Below are positions 33,515 through 42,494 of a stretch of 64,000 bases of DNA, one piece after another (position 1 is the first letter of the stretch; every line of letters begins with the position of its first letter). This DNA is from Hymenobacter sp. DG01 (GTDB taxonomy: Bacteria > Bacteroidota > Bacteroidia > Cytophagales > Hymenobacteraceae): the NCBI RefSeq assembly GCF_006352025.1, contig NZ_CP040936.1, forward strand, positions 1,488,001 to 1,552,000, written 5' to 3'. Under the pieces are notes generated by a model. It did not search any database. It had not been told where the DNA came from and was given only the letters and a program-made list of their open reading frames with translations. The translations under genes and the position numbers were made by a program.

Positions 33515-36500
33515 CTACTTCGGTAGGCTATTCAACAACTGTTCCAAACTGTATTCATCCGGAATCAGCACTTCGCGCGCCTTGCTACCCTCAAACGGCC
33601 CAACGATGCCCGCGTGTTCCAATTGGTCAATTAATCGGCCGGCGCGGTTGTAGCCCAGCTTGAGCTTGCGCTGAATCAGGGAGGTACTACCCTGCTGATG
33701 CAGCACAATCACGCGGGCGGCTTCCTCGAACATGGAGTCCCGGTCGGAGGGGTCAAAGTCGTCGGCGTCGCCGTTGCCGCTGCCGGCCTCACCGGGCACT
33801 TCGGGGAGCTCGTAGGCATTGGGGTAACCCTGCTGCTCGCCCACGAAGTCGCAGAGGCGGTCCACCTCGGGCGTATCAATAAAGGCGCACTGCACCCGGA
33901 TGATGTCGGAGCCCTGGGAAATCAGCATGTCGCCCTGGCCGATCAGCTGGTCGGCGCCGCCGGCATCCAGAATGGTGCGGGAGTCGATTTTGCTGGTCAC
34001 CTTAAAGGAAATCCGGCAGGGGAAGTTGGCCTTGATGATACCCGTAATAACGTTTACTGATGGGCGCTGGGTAGCCACAATCAAGTGAATCCCGATGGCG
34101 CGGGCCAGCTGGGCCAGGCGGGCAATGGGCGTTTCTACCTCCTTGCCGGCGGTCATCATCAGGTCGGCCAGCTCGTCAATTACCAGTACAATAAAGGGCA
34201 TGTAGCGGTGGCCCTTCTTGGGGTTGAGGCGGCGCTCCACAAACTTGCGGTTATACTCCTTCAGGTTGCGGCAGCCGGCGTCCTTGAGCAGGTCGTAGCG
34301 CTTGTCCATCTCCATGCACAAGGAGTTGAGCGTGTTTACTACCTTTTTGGTATCGGTAATGATAGGCTCCTCCGACTCGGGCAGCTTGGCCAGGAAGTGG
34401 CGCTCAATCTTGTTGAAGATGCTCAATTCCACCTTCTTCGGGTCAACGAGCACGAACTTGAGCTGGCTGGGGTGACGCTTGTAGAGCAGGGAAGCCAGAA
34501 TCACGTTCAGGCCCACCGATTTACCCTGGCCCGTAGCACCCGCCATGAGCAAGTGAGGCATTTTGGCCAGGTCCACCACGAACACTTCATTGGTAATGGT
34601 GCGGCCAAAAGCAATGGGCAAGTCCATTTCGGTGGTCACAAACTTGTCGGTGTTGAACACCGAGCGGATGCTCACCATTTCCTTCTTGGTGTTCGGCACC
34701 TCAATACCGATGGTACCCTTGCCCGGAATGGGCGCGATGATGCGGATGCCCAGGGCCGCCAGGCTCAGGGCAATGTCATCCTCCAGGCTCTTGATTTTGG
34801 AGATGCGCACCCCGGCGTCGGGCACGATTTCGTAGAGCGTAACCGTGGGCCCAATGGTAGCCTTGATGCTGGCGATGTTGATGCCGTAGTGCCCCAGGGT
34901 TTCCACGATGCGGTCCTTGTTGGCTTCCAGCTCTTCCTTAGTTACCTGGGCCTTGGCTACTCCGTAGTCGTTGAGCAGTTCCAGGGTGGGGTACTGGTAG
35001 CGGGGCAGGTCGAGGGTAGGGTCGTACTCGCCGGTGGGCATGGCCTCTTCTTCCTCATCTTCTTCGGCAATAACGGCCATATCGGCGCCGGCCGAAGGGT
35101 CCAGCTCATGGGTAGAGGTAGTAGCATCTTCTACCTCAAACGACAGCCCGGCTGGCACGCTCGGAGCCACGGCTACGGGTGCCACGATTGGCGCGGTTGG
35201 TGCAGGCAGCGGGGTATCATCCGCTACCAGATCGGCCAGGGACAAGGGGGTAGGCACGCTGGCCACTGCCACCGGAGCTTTAGGTGCTACAGAGGCGGGC
35301 GCTACCTCTGCCTCCGGCATTTCGATGGAGAAGCTGGGGCCGCTGGAGGGGGTAGCAGCCAGGGCAGCCGCAGCCCCGGTCAGGGCGGAGCCGGCCGTAG
35401 CGGCCACACTCAGCGGCACGGCTGAAGCCGCTGCCAACCCACCCGCGCCTACCGTGGCAGAAGCAGCGGCCACGGCCGGAGCCGGGCTAGCCACGCTGAA
35501 AGCGGGCGATACTCCGGCCACCGGGCCGGTACGCTGGGGTTGCGGGTCTTCGTCCTCCTCGTCTTCCTCCAGTGCGGGCTGAGCAGCCAGGGGGCCTACC
35601 CGCTTGAGCGTGATACCCAGGGTATCCTCCTGGGGTTCATCGGGTTCGAAGGCGGCAGTGGGGGTAGCGGCGTAGTTGCCCCGACCCGAAGCCGTTGAAA
35701 AGGCCCGCTCCTCTTCCGCTTCATCCTCGTCTTCTTCGCCGGCACTGCGGCGCAGGTTCAGGTTGAGGCTGGTGACGTTGAAGAAGAACACCACGAAGGA
35801 AATCAGCAGGAAAGCCAGCAGCAGCACCGTGCCCCATCCAATAAGGCTATCAAGCCAGAAGGCAGTTTCGTAGCCCACGCCCCCGCACAGGAAGTCGAGG
35901 CTGTGGGCCAGGGCCGGGTCCACGTCGGGGCTTTGAATGGTGAGCACCACGTAGCCCATCAATACACTCAGCCAGAGCATGGTAAACAGGCACAGCGCCA
36001 GCACGTAGGTAAACGACACGCCCGCCCGCCGGAACACAATCTTGTACCCGATAAAAAACACGATGGGAATGGCCGCGAAGGCCGCCACCCCAAAGCCGTC
36101 CTGAATCAGGAACTGGGCCAGCATAGCCCCCACCAGCCCCAGCCAGTTGCCGGTTTCCTGGCCTGCTTCCTTAAGCGAAGTGCGGCCTACCGTTTCGGTT
36201 ACGCTCTGGTCGGCGTGGCCCGTAAACAGGAAGGAAATGAAAGCAATGGTGAGGTAGATGGAGCCAATCAGGAAGAAGAAGCCCAGGAACAGCTGAAACC
36301 GCCGGTCGCGCAGGAAGCTGAACAGGCCGCTGAGGTTCACGGCCGGCAGTTGCATGGGTTTGCGGGCAGCTTTGGGCGCCGCCGGCCGGGTAGCCCGGGC
36401 AGCGGGCTCGTTGCGGCGGGCTTCGCGGGGGGGCTCCGGCTCAACGGCGCGGGGCTGGTTGCGGGCCGCGCGCGGCTCGGCCGCCGGCCGAGGCTCGTTG

Positions 36501-36550
36501 GAGCGGCCCGGAGCCGCTGATGAGGGTTGTTTGTAGGTATTTTTAGCCAT
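33515..36550 (-). CDS. ftsK: DNA translocase FtsK/SpoIIIE
   Basis: 1011 aa from ATG (MAKNTYKQPSSAAPGRSNEP). A basic Pro/Ala/Arg N-terminal tail (1-85), four membrane segments (about 95-260), an acidic and Ala/Pro/Val-rich linker (about 270-500), and the RecA-like motor: alpha domain about 520-610, Walker A GATGQGKSVGLN near 670, Walker B VIDELADLMM near 790. A C-terminal winged-helix gamma domain (about 945-1011, GSTSLIQRKLKLGYNRAGRL) reads KOPS-like DNA. It moves chromosome ends at the septum and activates XerCD; xerD is 2.5 kb away. Confidence 0.96.
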   Translation of the reverse strand: MAKNTYKQPSSAAPGRSNEPRPAAEPRAARNQPRAVEPEPPREARRNEPAARATRPAAPKAARKPMQLPAVNLSGLFSFLRDRRFQLFLGFFFLIGSIYLTIAFISFLFTGHADQSVTETVGRTSLKEAGQETGNWLGLVGAMLAQFLIQDGFGVAAFAAIPIVFFIGYKIVFRRAGVSFTYVLALCLFTMLWLSVLMGYVVLTIQSPDVDPALAHSLDFLCGGVGYETAFWLDSLIGWGTVLLLAFLLISFVVFFFNVTSLNLNLRRSAGEEDEDEAEEERAFSTASGRGNYAATPTAAFEPDEPQEDTLGITLKRVGPLAAQPALEEDEEDEDPQPQRTGPVAGVSPAFSVASPAPAVAAASATVGAGGLAAASAVPLSVAATAGSALTGAAAALAATPSSGPSFSIEMPEAEVAPASVAPKAPVAVASVPTPLSLADLVADDTPLPAPTAPIVAPVAVAPSVPAGLSFEVEDATTSTHELDPSAGADMAVIAEEDEEEEAMPTGEYDPTLDLPRYQYPTLELLNDYGVAKAQVTKEELEANKDRIVETLGHYGINIASIKATIGPTVTLYEIVPDAGVRISKIKSLEDDIALSLAALGIRIIAPIPGKGTIGIEVPNTKKEMVSIRSVFNTDKFVTTEMDLPIAFGRTITNEVFVVDLAKMPHLLMAGATGQGKSVGLNVILASLLYKRHPSQLKFVLVDPKKVELSIFNKIERHFLAKLPESEEPIITDTKKVVNTLNSLCMEMDKRYDLLKDAGCRNLKEYNRKFVERRLNPKKGHRYMPFIVLVIDELADLMMTAGKEVETPIARLAQLARAIGIHLIVATQRPSVNVITGIIKANFPCRISFKVTSKIDSRTILDAGGADQLIGQGDMLISQGSDIIRVQCAFIDTPEVDRLCDFVGEQQGYPNAYELPEVPGEAGSGNGDADDFDPSDRDSMFEEAARVIVLHQQGSTSLIQRKLKLGYNRAGRLIDQLEHAGIVGPFEGSKAREVLIPDEYSLEQLLNSLPK

Positions 36551-36568
36551 TAGAGACACGCCAAAGAC

Positions 36569-36576
36569 CAAATCTA
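36569..36576 (-). promoter_or_regulatory. -7 promoter box TAGATTTG for ftsK
   Basis: Exact TAnnTTTG on the minus strand, 18 bases before the ftsK ATG. Confidence 0.55.
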
Positions 36577-36714
36577 GGCAATTATGTGATGCGCCGAAGG
36601 CCTAATTTGCTAAGGTGCTGATTAGGTGAGGTCGGGAAATAGTGCCACGCCGTGTTGCCCAAGTGCACATCGGCCCCGGACGGCACCCTTACTCGGCTGC
36701 CGGGCCGGCGGCCG

Positions 36715-38448
36715 CTACCGCACTTCGTACACCCAGATGCGCCAATAAGCCCCCGGAGCGGTATAGCGGCCCCGCAGCTGGAGGCCGCTGCCCTCGGGAC
36801 GGAGCAGCCGGGCCGCCGACAGCACGTAGCGCCCGCCCAACCGCCGGAACGCCCGGGCATCGAAGGCCCAGTGGCTGACGACCCGTTCCGGCAACGCGCC
36901 TACCCGAAAGTTCTTGCCCAGCTCGGCCGAAAATAAGTAGCACCGGTTTCCCCAGGCATCGTAATACGTGCGCAGCCCGGGGCTTTTGGCCAGCTCCCCG
37001 GCTATCAGGGTCCGAAACTGGTGCTTGTAGGGTAGCGGGTAGTTGTTCTGGTACCCATCCAGGGTGTAAAATCCGTTGAGCGAGGCCACGGCCGGCGCAA
37101 ACCCAAGGCAGGCTACCCGGTACTGCGCCGGCCGCTGGCCGGTGCGGGCCAGTATATCCTGGCGAATGTGCCCAAACAGCGCCGGGGCCACATAGGCGGC
37201 GTAGGTAGGCTCGGTGGCGGGCAGGCGCCCCAGCAGGCGGCGTATGTTCAGGGTCCACTCGGTGTTCATGCCCAGCCCAATCAGGAGCTGCAGCCCCACC
37301 AAAGCCGCCCGTGGGCCCGGAGCCGGAATGTAGCGCAGACTAAGAACCAGAATGCCAAACCAGAGCAGTGGGGTCAGGAAGTGAAAGCGGGAAAGGTTGA
37401 AGGCCCGCAGCGGCGGCACCAGCTGTTGTAACGCTTCAATCAGCTGGGGGTAGAAGCCGCAGAACAGGGCTACCCCTGCCAGCACGCTCAACCCCACCAG
37501 CAGCTTCCGCAGCAAGCGCCGCCGGGCAGGACCGGCCGGCACGTACGCCAGCGCCAACCCGGCCGCCAGTAACGGCGCCGCCCGCAGAAACAGCCCGGCG
37601 TGATACTGCCCCAGCAGCAGGTAGCGCCCGGCGCCAGCCAGCCCCGCCCCTACCCCACCGGGCGCCAGCCGCGCATAGTCGAACTCCAGCCGGTGGGGCA
37701 CAAACTGCCGCTGCACCAGCAGCGAATACACCAGCGGATACTCTACTACCGCATAGCTCAGGCCCAGCACCAGCAGGCCCAGCACCGGCCGCCAGGCCAC
37801 CCGGCGTCGGTGCCCGGCATCCAAGGCCAGCAGCAGGCCAGCCGCCGCCAGCACAAACACGCCAGCCAGCACCAAACTCGACCAGAAAGCAAAGGCCACC
37901 AGCAGCAGCCAGTCGGACCAGTGGCCGGGGCCGCGGCGCAGGTTCAGCAGGGCCAGCGCCACCCAGGGCTGCCCCAGCACCGAAACCCCGTAGGCCGTGT
38001 ACGTCGGCAGCACCGCCCAGGCCAGGGCCAGCCCCGCGCACAGGGTTGCCCGGCCGGGTCCGGGCAGGCCATAGCGGCGCAGTAGCAGGTACATGCCCAG
38101 CAGCCCCGCCAGGCGCACCAGCAGCTCGTGCAGCAGGTAGGCTTGCAGGGGAGGAAACAGGGCCATCAGCCCGACCAGGGGCTGCAGACCGGGACGCAGG
38201 GCGTTGCGGGGCAGGCCGTTCATCAGCCGCTCCACGCGGGTAGTGGCGCGGTAGTCGAGGGTCTTGCCTTCCTGGAGCAGGGCGTAGGGCGGAGCCAGCT
38301 CCGTGTCCAGGTTATCATCGATGAGAATGTAGGTGGCTCCCGATGGCGCCGCGTAGGCCAGGCTTAAGGTCAGCAGGAGTGCTATGGCCCAGAGCAACGG
38401 CGGGAAAGCGGAAAGCCGAAAAGACTTCCCCGTGGTGTAGTCAGGCAT
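36715..38448 (-). CDS. Large polytopic membrane protein (DUF6044-like)
   Basis: 577 aa from ATG (MPDYTTGKSFRLSAFPPLLW). First membrane segment about 16-35, then a luminal loop with conserved acidic residues (YILIDDNLDTELAPPYALLQ), about ten further segments to residue 400, and a soluble C-terminal domain (about 400-577) containing FAPAVASLNGFYTLDGYQNNYPL. The architecture recalls DUF6044 and YfhO/GT-C membrane proteins. Substrate unknown. Its own TATTTTTG box is 23 bases upstream. Confidence 0.6.
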   Translation of the reverse strand: MPDYTTGKSFRLSAFPPLLWAIALLLTLSLAYAAPSGATYILIDDNLDTELAPPYALLQEGKTLDYRATTRVERLMNGLPRNALRPGLQPLVGLMALFPPLQAYLLHELLVRLAGLLGMYLLLRRYGLPGPGRATLCAGLALAWAVLPTYTAYGVSVLGQPWVALALLNLRRGPGHWSDWLLLVAFAFWSSLVLAGVFVLAAAGLLLALDAGHRRRVAWRPVLGLLVLGLSYAVVEYPLVYSLLVQRQFVPHRLEFDYARLAPGGVGAGLAGAGRYLLLGQYHAGLFLRAAPLLAAGLALAYVPAGPARRRLLRKLLVGLSVLAGVALFCGFYPQLIEALQQLVPPLRAFNLSRFHFLTPLLWFGILVLSLRYIPAPGPRAALVGLQLLIGLGMNTEWTLNIRRLLGRLPATEPTYAAYVAPALFGHIRQDILARTGQRPAQYRVACLGFAPAVASLNGFYTLDGYQNNYPLPYKHQFRTLIAGELAKSPGLRTYYDAWGNRCYLFSAELGKNFRVGALPERVVSHWAFDARAFRRLGGRYVLSAARLLRPEGSGLQLRGRYTAPGAYWRIWVYEVR

Positions 38449-38471
38449 AAGCAGCAAAAGAAGGCAGTCGG

Positions 38472-38479
38472 CAAAAATA
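38472..38479 (-). promoter_or_regulatory. -7 promoter box TATTTTTG
   Basis: Exact consensus on the minus strand, 23 bases before the ATG of the large membrane protein gene. Confidence 0.55.
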
Positions 38480-38568
38480 AAATTTTCCTTTCGGGAGGCT
38501 TGGCCGCCTCGGGCCCCGCGCCGTTAAATAGAACTCTCCCCTATGGTCTGTTCCCTGCCTCCTACCCT

Positions 38569-38991
38569 ATGCACCAACGCCTGCTTTCTGCGCCCGGCAG
38601 CCCCAACTTCTGCCAGATAGTATATGATGAAGCCAACCACTGGCTTTTCACTACCTGGGCGGGCTATGTAGGGCCCGACTACGCCCACGATGGAGCCACC
38701 GTGGGCCTGCAGTTGCTCAGGCAGCTGCACTGCTCCTGCCTGCTCAATGACAATAGCCGCATTCAGGGTCCCTGGTTTGATTCGCTGGAGTGGCTGGCAA
38801 CTACGTGGGGGCCGGTAGCCGCCGAGGCCGGCCTGCGCTACATCGCGCACGTAGCCCAGCCCAATGCTGCGGTCAGCTCCTCGTTCGATCCATCGGTGCA
38901 GCGGCTGTTGGGGCAGTTTGAAATTCAGGTCTTCGATGACCTATATGAGGCCACGGATTGGCTAAGCAGCTGTCAGCGCCTGGTGGGGTAG
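38569..38991 (+). CDS. Hypothetical protein, possible STAS/SpoIIAA-like fold
   Basis: 140 aa from ATG (MHQRLLSAPGSPNFCQIVYD). The alternating beta/alpha pattern (IVYDEANHWLFTTWAGYV, CSCLLNDNSRIQGPWFDS, YIAHVAQPNAAVSSSF, FEIQVFDDLYEATDWL) looks like the small STAS/SpoIIAA-like proteins that are numerous in Hymenobacter-type genomes. No signal peptide. Function unknown. It is convergent with xerD and divergent from the membrane protein gene. Confidence 0.65.
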   Translation: MHQRLLSAPGSPNFCQIVYDEANHWLFTTWAGYVGPDYAHDGATVGLQLLRQLHCSCLLNDNSRIQGPWFDSLEWLATTWGPVAAEAGLRYIAHVAQPNAAVSSSFDPSVQRLLGQFEIQVFDDLYEATDWLSSCQRLVG

Positions 38992-39016
38992 CCGGCCGGA
39001 AGCCCGCGTCGCCGGT

Positions 39017-39919
39017 TTAGCTGCGCGGATGAAACTCGGTAATCACCTGGCGCAGGTAGTCCCGGTCGAGGTGGGTATAGATTTCGGTGGTCGTGATGCT
39101 CTCGTGGCCCAGCATTTCCTGCACGGCCCGCAGGTCGGCGCCGCCTTCAATGAGGTGGGTAGCAAAGCTGTGGCGGAAGGTGTGCGGGCTGATGCTTTTG
39201 CGGATACCTGCCTTTTCGGCTGCCGCCTTAATGATGTTGAACACCATCACCCGCGAGAGGCCCGCCCCGCGCTTGTTCAGGAATACCGTGTCCTCGTGGC
39301 CGGGCTTGATATCGAGGTGAGCCCGGATGCCCTGCAGGTAGAAGCCCAAGTGCTTGAGCGCGTCGCGCCCGATGGGCACCAGCCGCTCCTTGCTGCCCTT
39401 GCCCAGCACCCGCACAAAGCCCTGGTCGGCGTAGAGATTGGAAAGGCGCAGCCCCGTCAGCTCACTCACCCGCAGGCCGGAGCTGTAAAGCACTTCCAGC
39501 ATGGCCCGGTTGCGGGTGCCCTCGGGCGTACTCAGGTCGATGCCGTCGAGGAGCTGCTCAATTTCGGGGTAGCTGAGCGTGTCGGGAAGCTTGCGGCCGG
39601 TTTTGGGCGCATCCAGCGTATCAGTTGGATCCAGGGTGAGAAGGTCTTCCATAATAAGGAAGCGGTAGAAGGCCTTGATGCCCGACAGGATGCGGGCTTG
39701 CGAGGTGGCCGACATGCCCAGACTCCCGAGCCAGGCCAGAAAGTCGCGCAGGATGCGGGTGGTGACCTGCTGGGGCGAGGCCGGCAGCTTTTCTACCTCC
39801 AGGTACTGGCGCAGCTTCTGCACGTCGCGCACATAGGCCTCTACGGAGTTGGCCGAAAGGGATTTTTCCAGCTGCAGGTAGCCCTCAAACTGCTTAAGGG
39901 CAATAGACCAGGTGGACAT
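39017..39919 (-). CDS. xerD: Site-specific tyrosine recombinase XerD
   Basis: 300 aa from ATG (MSTWSIALKQFEGYLQLEKS), giving the usual Xer length; a frame extends 11 codons further. N-terminal SAM-like DNA-binding domain (about 5-90) and catalytic domain with the Arg in LYSSGLRVSELTGLR, His-xx-Arg in SPHTFRHSFATHLIEGG, second His in LGHESITTTEIY and the Tyr nucleophile in the same motif. It resolves chromosome dimers at dif with a partner Xer and FtsK. No dif site could be recognised here. Confidence 0.93.
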   Translation of the reverse strand: MSTWSIALKQFEGYLQLEKSLSANSVEAYVRDVQKLRQYLEVEKLPASPQQVTTRILRDFLAWLGSLGMSATSQARILSGIKAFYRFLIMEDLLTLDPTDTLDAPKTGRKLPDTLSYPEIEQLLDGIDLSTPEGTRNRAMLEVLYSSGLRVSELTGLRLSNLYADQGFVRVLGKGSKERLVPIGRDALKHLGFYLQGIRAHLDIKPGHEDTVFLNKRGAGLSRVMVFNIIKAAAEKAGIRKSISPHTFRHSFATHLIEGGADLRAVQEMLGHESITTTEIYTHLDRDYLRQVITEFHPRS

Positions 39920-40022
39920 AAGAAGCGGGGTAGAAATGAGGAAGTACGGCAAGTAGGCCGTAAAAGTACAGGTTAGCAGCTGCCGCTCCAGGCCGCAGCC
40001 GCAGTTGCGCCCCGAATGCCAA

Positions 40023-40030
40023 TACCTTTG
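40023..40030 (+). promoter_or_regulatory. -7 promoter box TACCTTTG for aroQ
   Basis: Exact consensus, 35 bases before the aroQ ATG at 40066. Confidence 0.65.
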
Positions 40031-40065
40031 CTTTGTATTTCGTCTGTTCCCTACCCCCCTGCCTT

Positions 40066-40512
40066 ATGCAAATACTCCTGCTCAACGGCCCCAACCTCAA
40101 CCTGCTTGGTCGGCGCGAGCCAGGCATCTATGGCTCCCGCTCCTTCGAAGACTACCTGCCCGAGCTGCGTGAGGCCTTTCCGCAGTTTGAGCTGGAGCAC
40201 TTCCAGAGCAACCACGAAGGCGAGTTGATTGACAAGCTGCACGAGGTAGGCTTCAGCTACCATGGCATTGTACTGAATGCCGGCGGCTACACTCACACCA
40301 GCGTAGCCCTGGCCGACGCCGTGGCCGCCATTCATACGCCCGTGGTAGAAGTGCACCTAAGCAACCTGCACGCCCGCGAGGAGTTCCGCCAGAAAAGCCT
40401 GCTGGGCCGCAACTGCGTAGGCAGCATCAGCGGCTTTAAGCTTGAGAGCTACAAGCTGGCTCTGCATTACTTCGATGGCCAACGCCCGAAGCGGGTGGGG
40501 TTTAAGGTTTAG
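40066..40512 (+). CDS. aroQ: 3-dehydroquinate dehydratase, type II
   Basis: 148 aa, the normal length. LNGPNLNLLGRREPGIYG carries the catalytic Arg (R17) and Tyr (Y22). Substrate-binding GIVLNAGGYTHTSVALADA and VVEVHLSNLHAREEFRQKS follow. It converts 3-dehydroquinate to 3-dehydroshikimate in the shikimate pathway; cytoplasmic dodecamer. The TACCTTTG box upstream fixes the ATG at 40066. Confidence 0.97.
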   Translation: MQILLLNGPNLNLLGRREPGIYGSRSFEDYLPELREAFPQFELEHFQSNHEGELIDKLHEVGFSYHGIVLNAGGYTHTSVALADAVAAIHTPVVEVHLSNLHAREEFRQKSLLGRNCVGSISGFKLESYKLALHYFDGQRPKRVGFKV

Positions 40513-40712
40513 TAGGGTGAATAGTGATGAGGTAAATGGTGACAGGTAAAAGGTGCCGTGCCGAGGGTTTGGTGGGTACCAGGGGGTAGGCGGATATCGT
40601 TCTTTCGGCGCACATGGCCAAACGGGCTTCCCCCTGTCACCTGCCATCATTTCCTATTCACTTGTCACTTTTTACCTGTCACCTCATCCCCATTTACCCT
40701 ATCACCTCATCC
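40513..40712. repeat. Heptamer-built inverted repeat between aroQ and serC-like gene
   Basis: The left arm contains GATGAGG, TAAATGG, TGACAGG, TAAAAGG, TG. The reverse complement of the right arm (about 40668-40690) reads GATGAGG, TGACAGG, TAAAAAG, TG: the same minus one 7-bp unit. The right side continues with further 7-bp words (CCTATTC, ACTTGTC, ACCCTAT). The loop is about 80 bases. Confidence 0.85.
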
Positions 40713-40721
40713 CCCAATCAA

Positions 40722-40729
40722 TACCTTTG
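40722..40729 (+). promoter_or_regulatory. -7 promoter box TACCTTTG for serC-like gene
   Basis: Exact consensus 28 bases before the ATG at 40758, directly after the repeat's right arm. Confidence 0.6.
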
Positions 40730-40757
40730 CGTTTCCACTGCTTAGCCTTTCCTTCCT

Positions 40758-41825
40758 ATGTATACATTCAACCCTGGCCCTTCGCAAGTGTACCCGCAGG
40801 TGCGCCAATACTTGCAGGATGCGTTTGATGAGGGCTGGCTCTCGGCCCAGCACCGCGGCGAGCGATTTGTGCAGCTAATGCGCCAGACGGTGCAGGAGCT
40901 GAAAAATAAGCTCAACGTTCCGCAGGATTACACCGTGTTCTTTATGAGCTCGGCCACGGAGTGCTGGGAGGTGCTGGCCCAGAGCCTTACCCCTACCAAG
41001 AGCTTCCACCTCTACAACGGGGCTTTTGGCGAAAAATGGTACGAGTACGCCAAAGCCCTGCGTCCCGCTACTACCGGCATCCAGTTCGGGCCCGACGAAA
41101 CGCCGGATGTGCACCGCCTGCCGGGCCTCGATGAGCAAACCGACCTGGTATGCATCACCCAGAACGAAACCAGCAACGCCACCCAGCTCCGCGACGGCGT
41201 GGTGCTAAACATATACAACCGCCTGCCCGGCAACGCCCTGCTGGCCGTTGATGCTACCTCTTCACTGGCCGGCATTCAGCTCAAGTACATCAAGGCCGAT
41301 ATCTGGTATGCTTCGGTGCAGAAGTGCTTCGGGCTGCCGGCGGGGCTTTCGGTGATGCTGCTCTCACCCCGGGCCGTGGAGCGCCTGCGCAAAATCAATG
41401 AGCGCAGCCACTACAACTCGCTCACGGCTCAGTACGAGAAAATGCTCAACTACCAGACCACCCACACCCCCAACGTGCTGGGCATCTACCTGCTGAGCCG
41501 CGTCATGGCCGACCGGGCGCCCATCAAAGCCATTCATCAGCATCTGCAGGAGCGCGCCACCAAGCTCTACGATTACTTCGACCAGGCCACCCAGCTTTCC
41601 CCGCTTATCACCAACCCCGAGGCCCGCTCCACCACGGTCATTGGCTTGCAGGGGGCGCCGGCTTTGATAGACGAGGTGAAGCGGCGGGCCCTGGCCCAAG
41701 GCCTGCAGCTGGGCAGCGGCTACGGCAGCTGGAAGCCTACCAGCCTGCGCATCGCCAACTTCCCCGCCATCCCCGACGCAGCCTTCGAGCAGCTGGTGCA
41801 GTTCTTCGCCCGCGAGTTTGCCTAG
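40758..41825 (+). CDS. Class V aminotransferase, phosphoserine aminotransferase-like
   Basis: 355 aa, normal for SerC. It opens with NPGPSQVYPQVRQYLQ and SAQHRGERF. The PLP-Lys is expected in the motif SVQKCFGLPAGLSVM (near 195). The substrate-phosphate region TQNETSNATQLRDG matches SerC-type enzymes (QNETSTG in others). It most likely converts 3-phosphohydroxypyruvate to phosphoserine with glutamate; other class V transaminations cannot be excluded because no serA is adjacent. Confidence 0.85.
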   Translation: MYTFNPGPSQVYPQVRQYLQDAFDEGWLSAQHRGERFVQLMRQTVQELKNKLNVPQDYTVFFMSSATECWEVLAQSLTPTKSFHLYNGAFGEKWYEYAKALRPATTGIQFGPDETPDVHRLPGLDEQTDLVCITQNETSNATQLRDGVVLNIYNRLPGNALLAVDATSSLAGIQLKYIKADIWYASVQKCFGLPAGLSVMLLSPRAVERLRKINERSHYNSLTAQYEKMLNYQTTHTPNVLGIYLLSRVMADRAPIKAIHQHLQERATKLYDYFDQATQLSPLITNPEARSTTVIGLQGAPALIDEVKRRALAQGLQLGSGYGSWKPTSLRIANFPAIPDAAFEQLVQFFAREFA

Positions 41826-41827
41826 CG

Positions 41828-41925
41828 GTGAAATAGCGAGATGGTGAAATGGTGAGTTTAATGTTCTGTCACACTCCTGTTTCAGCCACTCATCAACTCC
41901 CTGTTTCACCATCTCACCATTTCAC
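41828..41925. repeat. Octamer-built inverted repeat between serC-like gene and marC
   Basis: Left arm 41828-41849 (GTGAAATAGCGAGATGGTGA and on) pairs 20 of 22 bases with right arm 41904-41925. The word is 8 bp (GGTGAAAT / ATTTCACC). It starts 2 bases after the stop codon and ends 2 bases before the marC ATG. Confidence 0.85.
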
Positions 41926-41927
41926 TT

Positions 41928-42488
41928 ATGTTCAGCTTCAAGGAAATTGCCTCCGTCACGCTCACGCTTTTTGCCATCATTGATATTCTGGGCTCCATCC
42001 CGATTATCATCCAGATCCGGCAGCGCGAGGGCAAGATTGAGTCGGAGAAAGCAACCCTGGTGGCGGGGCTGCTGATGGTGGCCTTTCTGTTTCTGGGCCA
42101 GAGCATCCTTTCTCTCTTCGGGGTTGATTTTCAGTCTTTTGCCTTGGCTGGCGCCATTATCATCTTTCTTATTGGCATGGAGATGATTCTGGGGGTGGAG
42201 CTGTTCAAGCACAACCCGCTGGCCTCCACGGGCTCCATTGTGCCCCTGGCGTTTCCGCTGATTGTAGGCGCCGGCACCATGACAACGCTGCTCTCCCTGC
42301 GGGCGGCCTATCAGCTGCCCAATGTGCTGGCCGGTGTGCTCGTGAACCTGGTGTTTGTGTATCTGGTGCTGAAAAGCTCGGCCTGGATTGAGCGCAAGCT
42401 GGGCAAGGCCGGCGAGGATATTCTGCGCCGCGTGTTCGGCGTCATTCTGCTGGCCATTGCCATCAAACTGTTTAAAAGTAATTTTTAA
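41928..42488 (+). CDS. MarC family integral membrane protein
   Basis: 186 aa with six membrane segments. The MarC pattern is present: FSFKEIASVTLTLFAIIDIL at the start, AGAIIIFLIGMEMILG in the middle, VPLAFPLIVGAGTMTTLLSL (the conserved P-x-x-x-G-P-like loop), and a last segment ILLAIAIKLF. MarC proteins are inner-membrane proteins of uncertain function; the old link to multidrug resistance has not held up. Confidence 0.92.
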   Translation: MFSFKEIASVTLTLFAIIDILGSIPIIIQIRQREGKIESEKATLVAGLLMVAFLFLGQSILSLFGVDFQSFALAGAIIIFLIGMEMILGVELFKHNPLASTGSIVPLAFPLIVGAGTMTTLLSLRAAYQLPNVLAGVLVNLVFVYLVLKSSAWIERKLGKAGEDILRRVFGVILLAIAIKLFKSNF

Positions 42489-42494
42489 TTTCTA

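Noticed and set aside
39017..39919. Integron or phage integrase instead of XerD
   Set aside because: Length, motif spacing and lack of neighbouring cassettes or phage genes fit housekeeping XerD.
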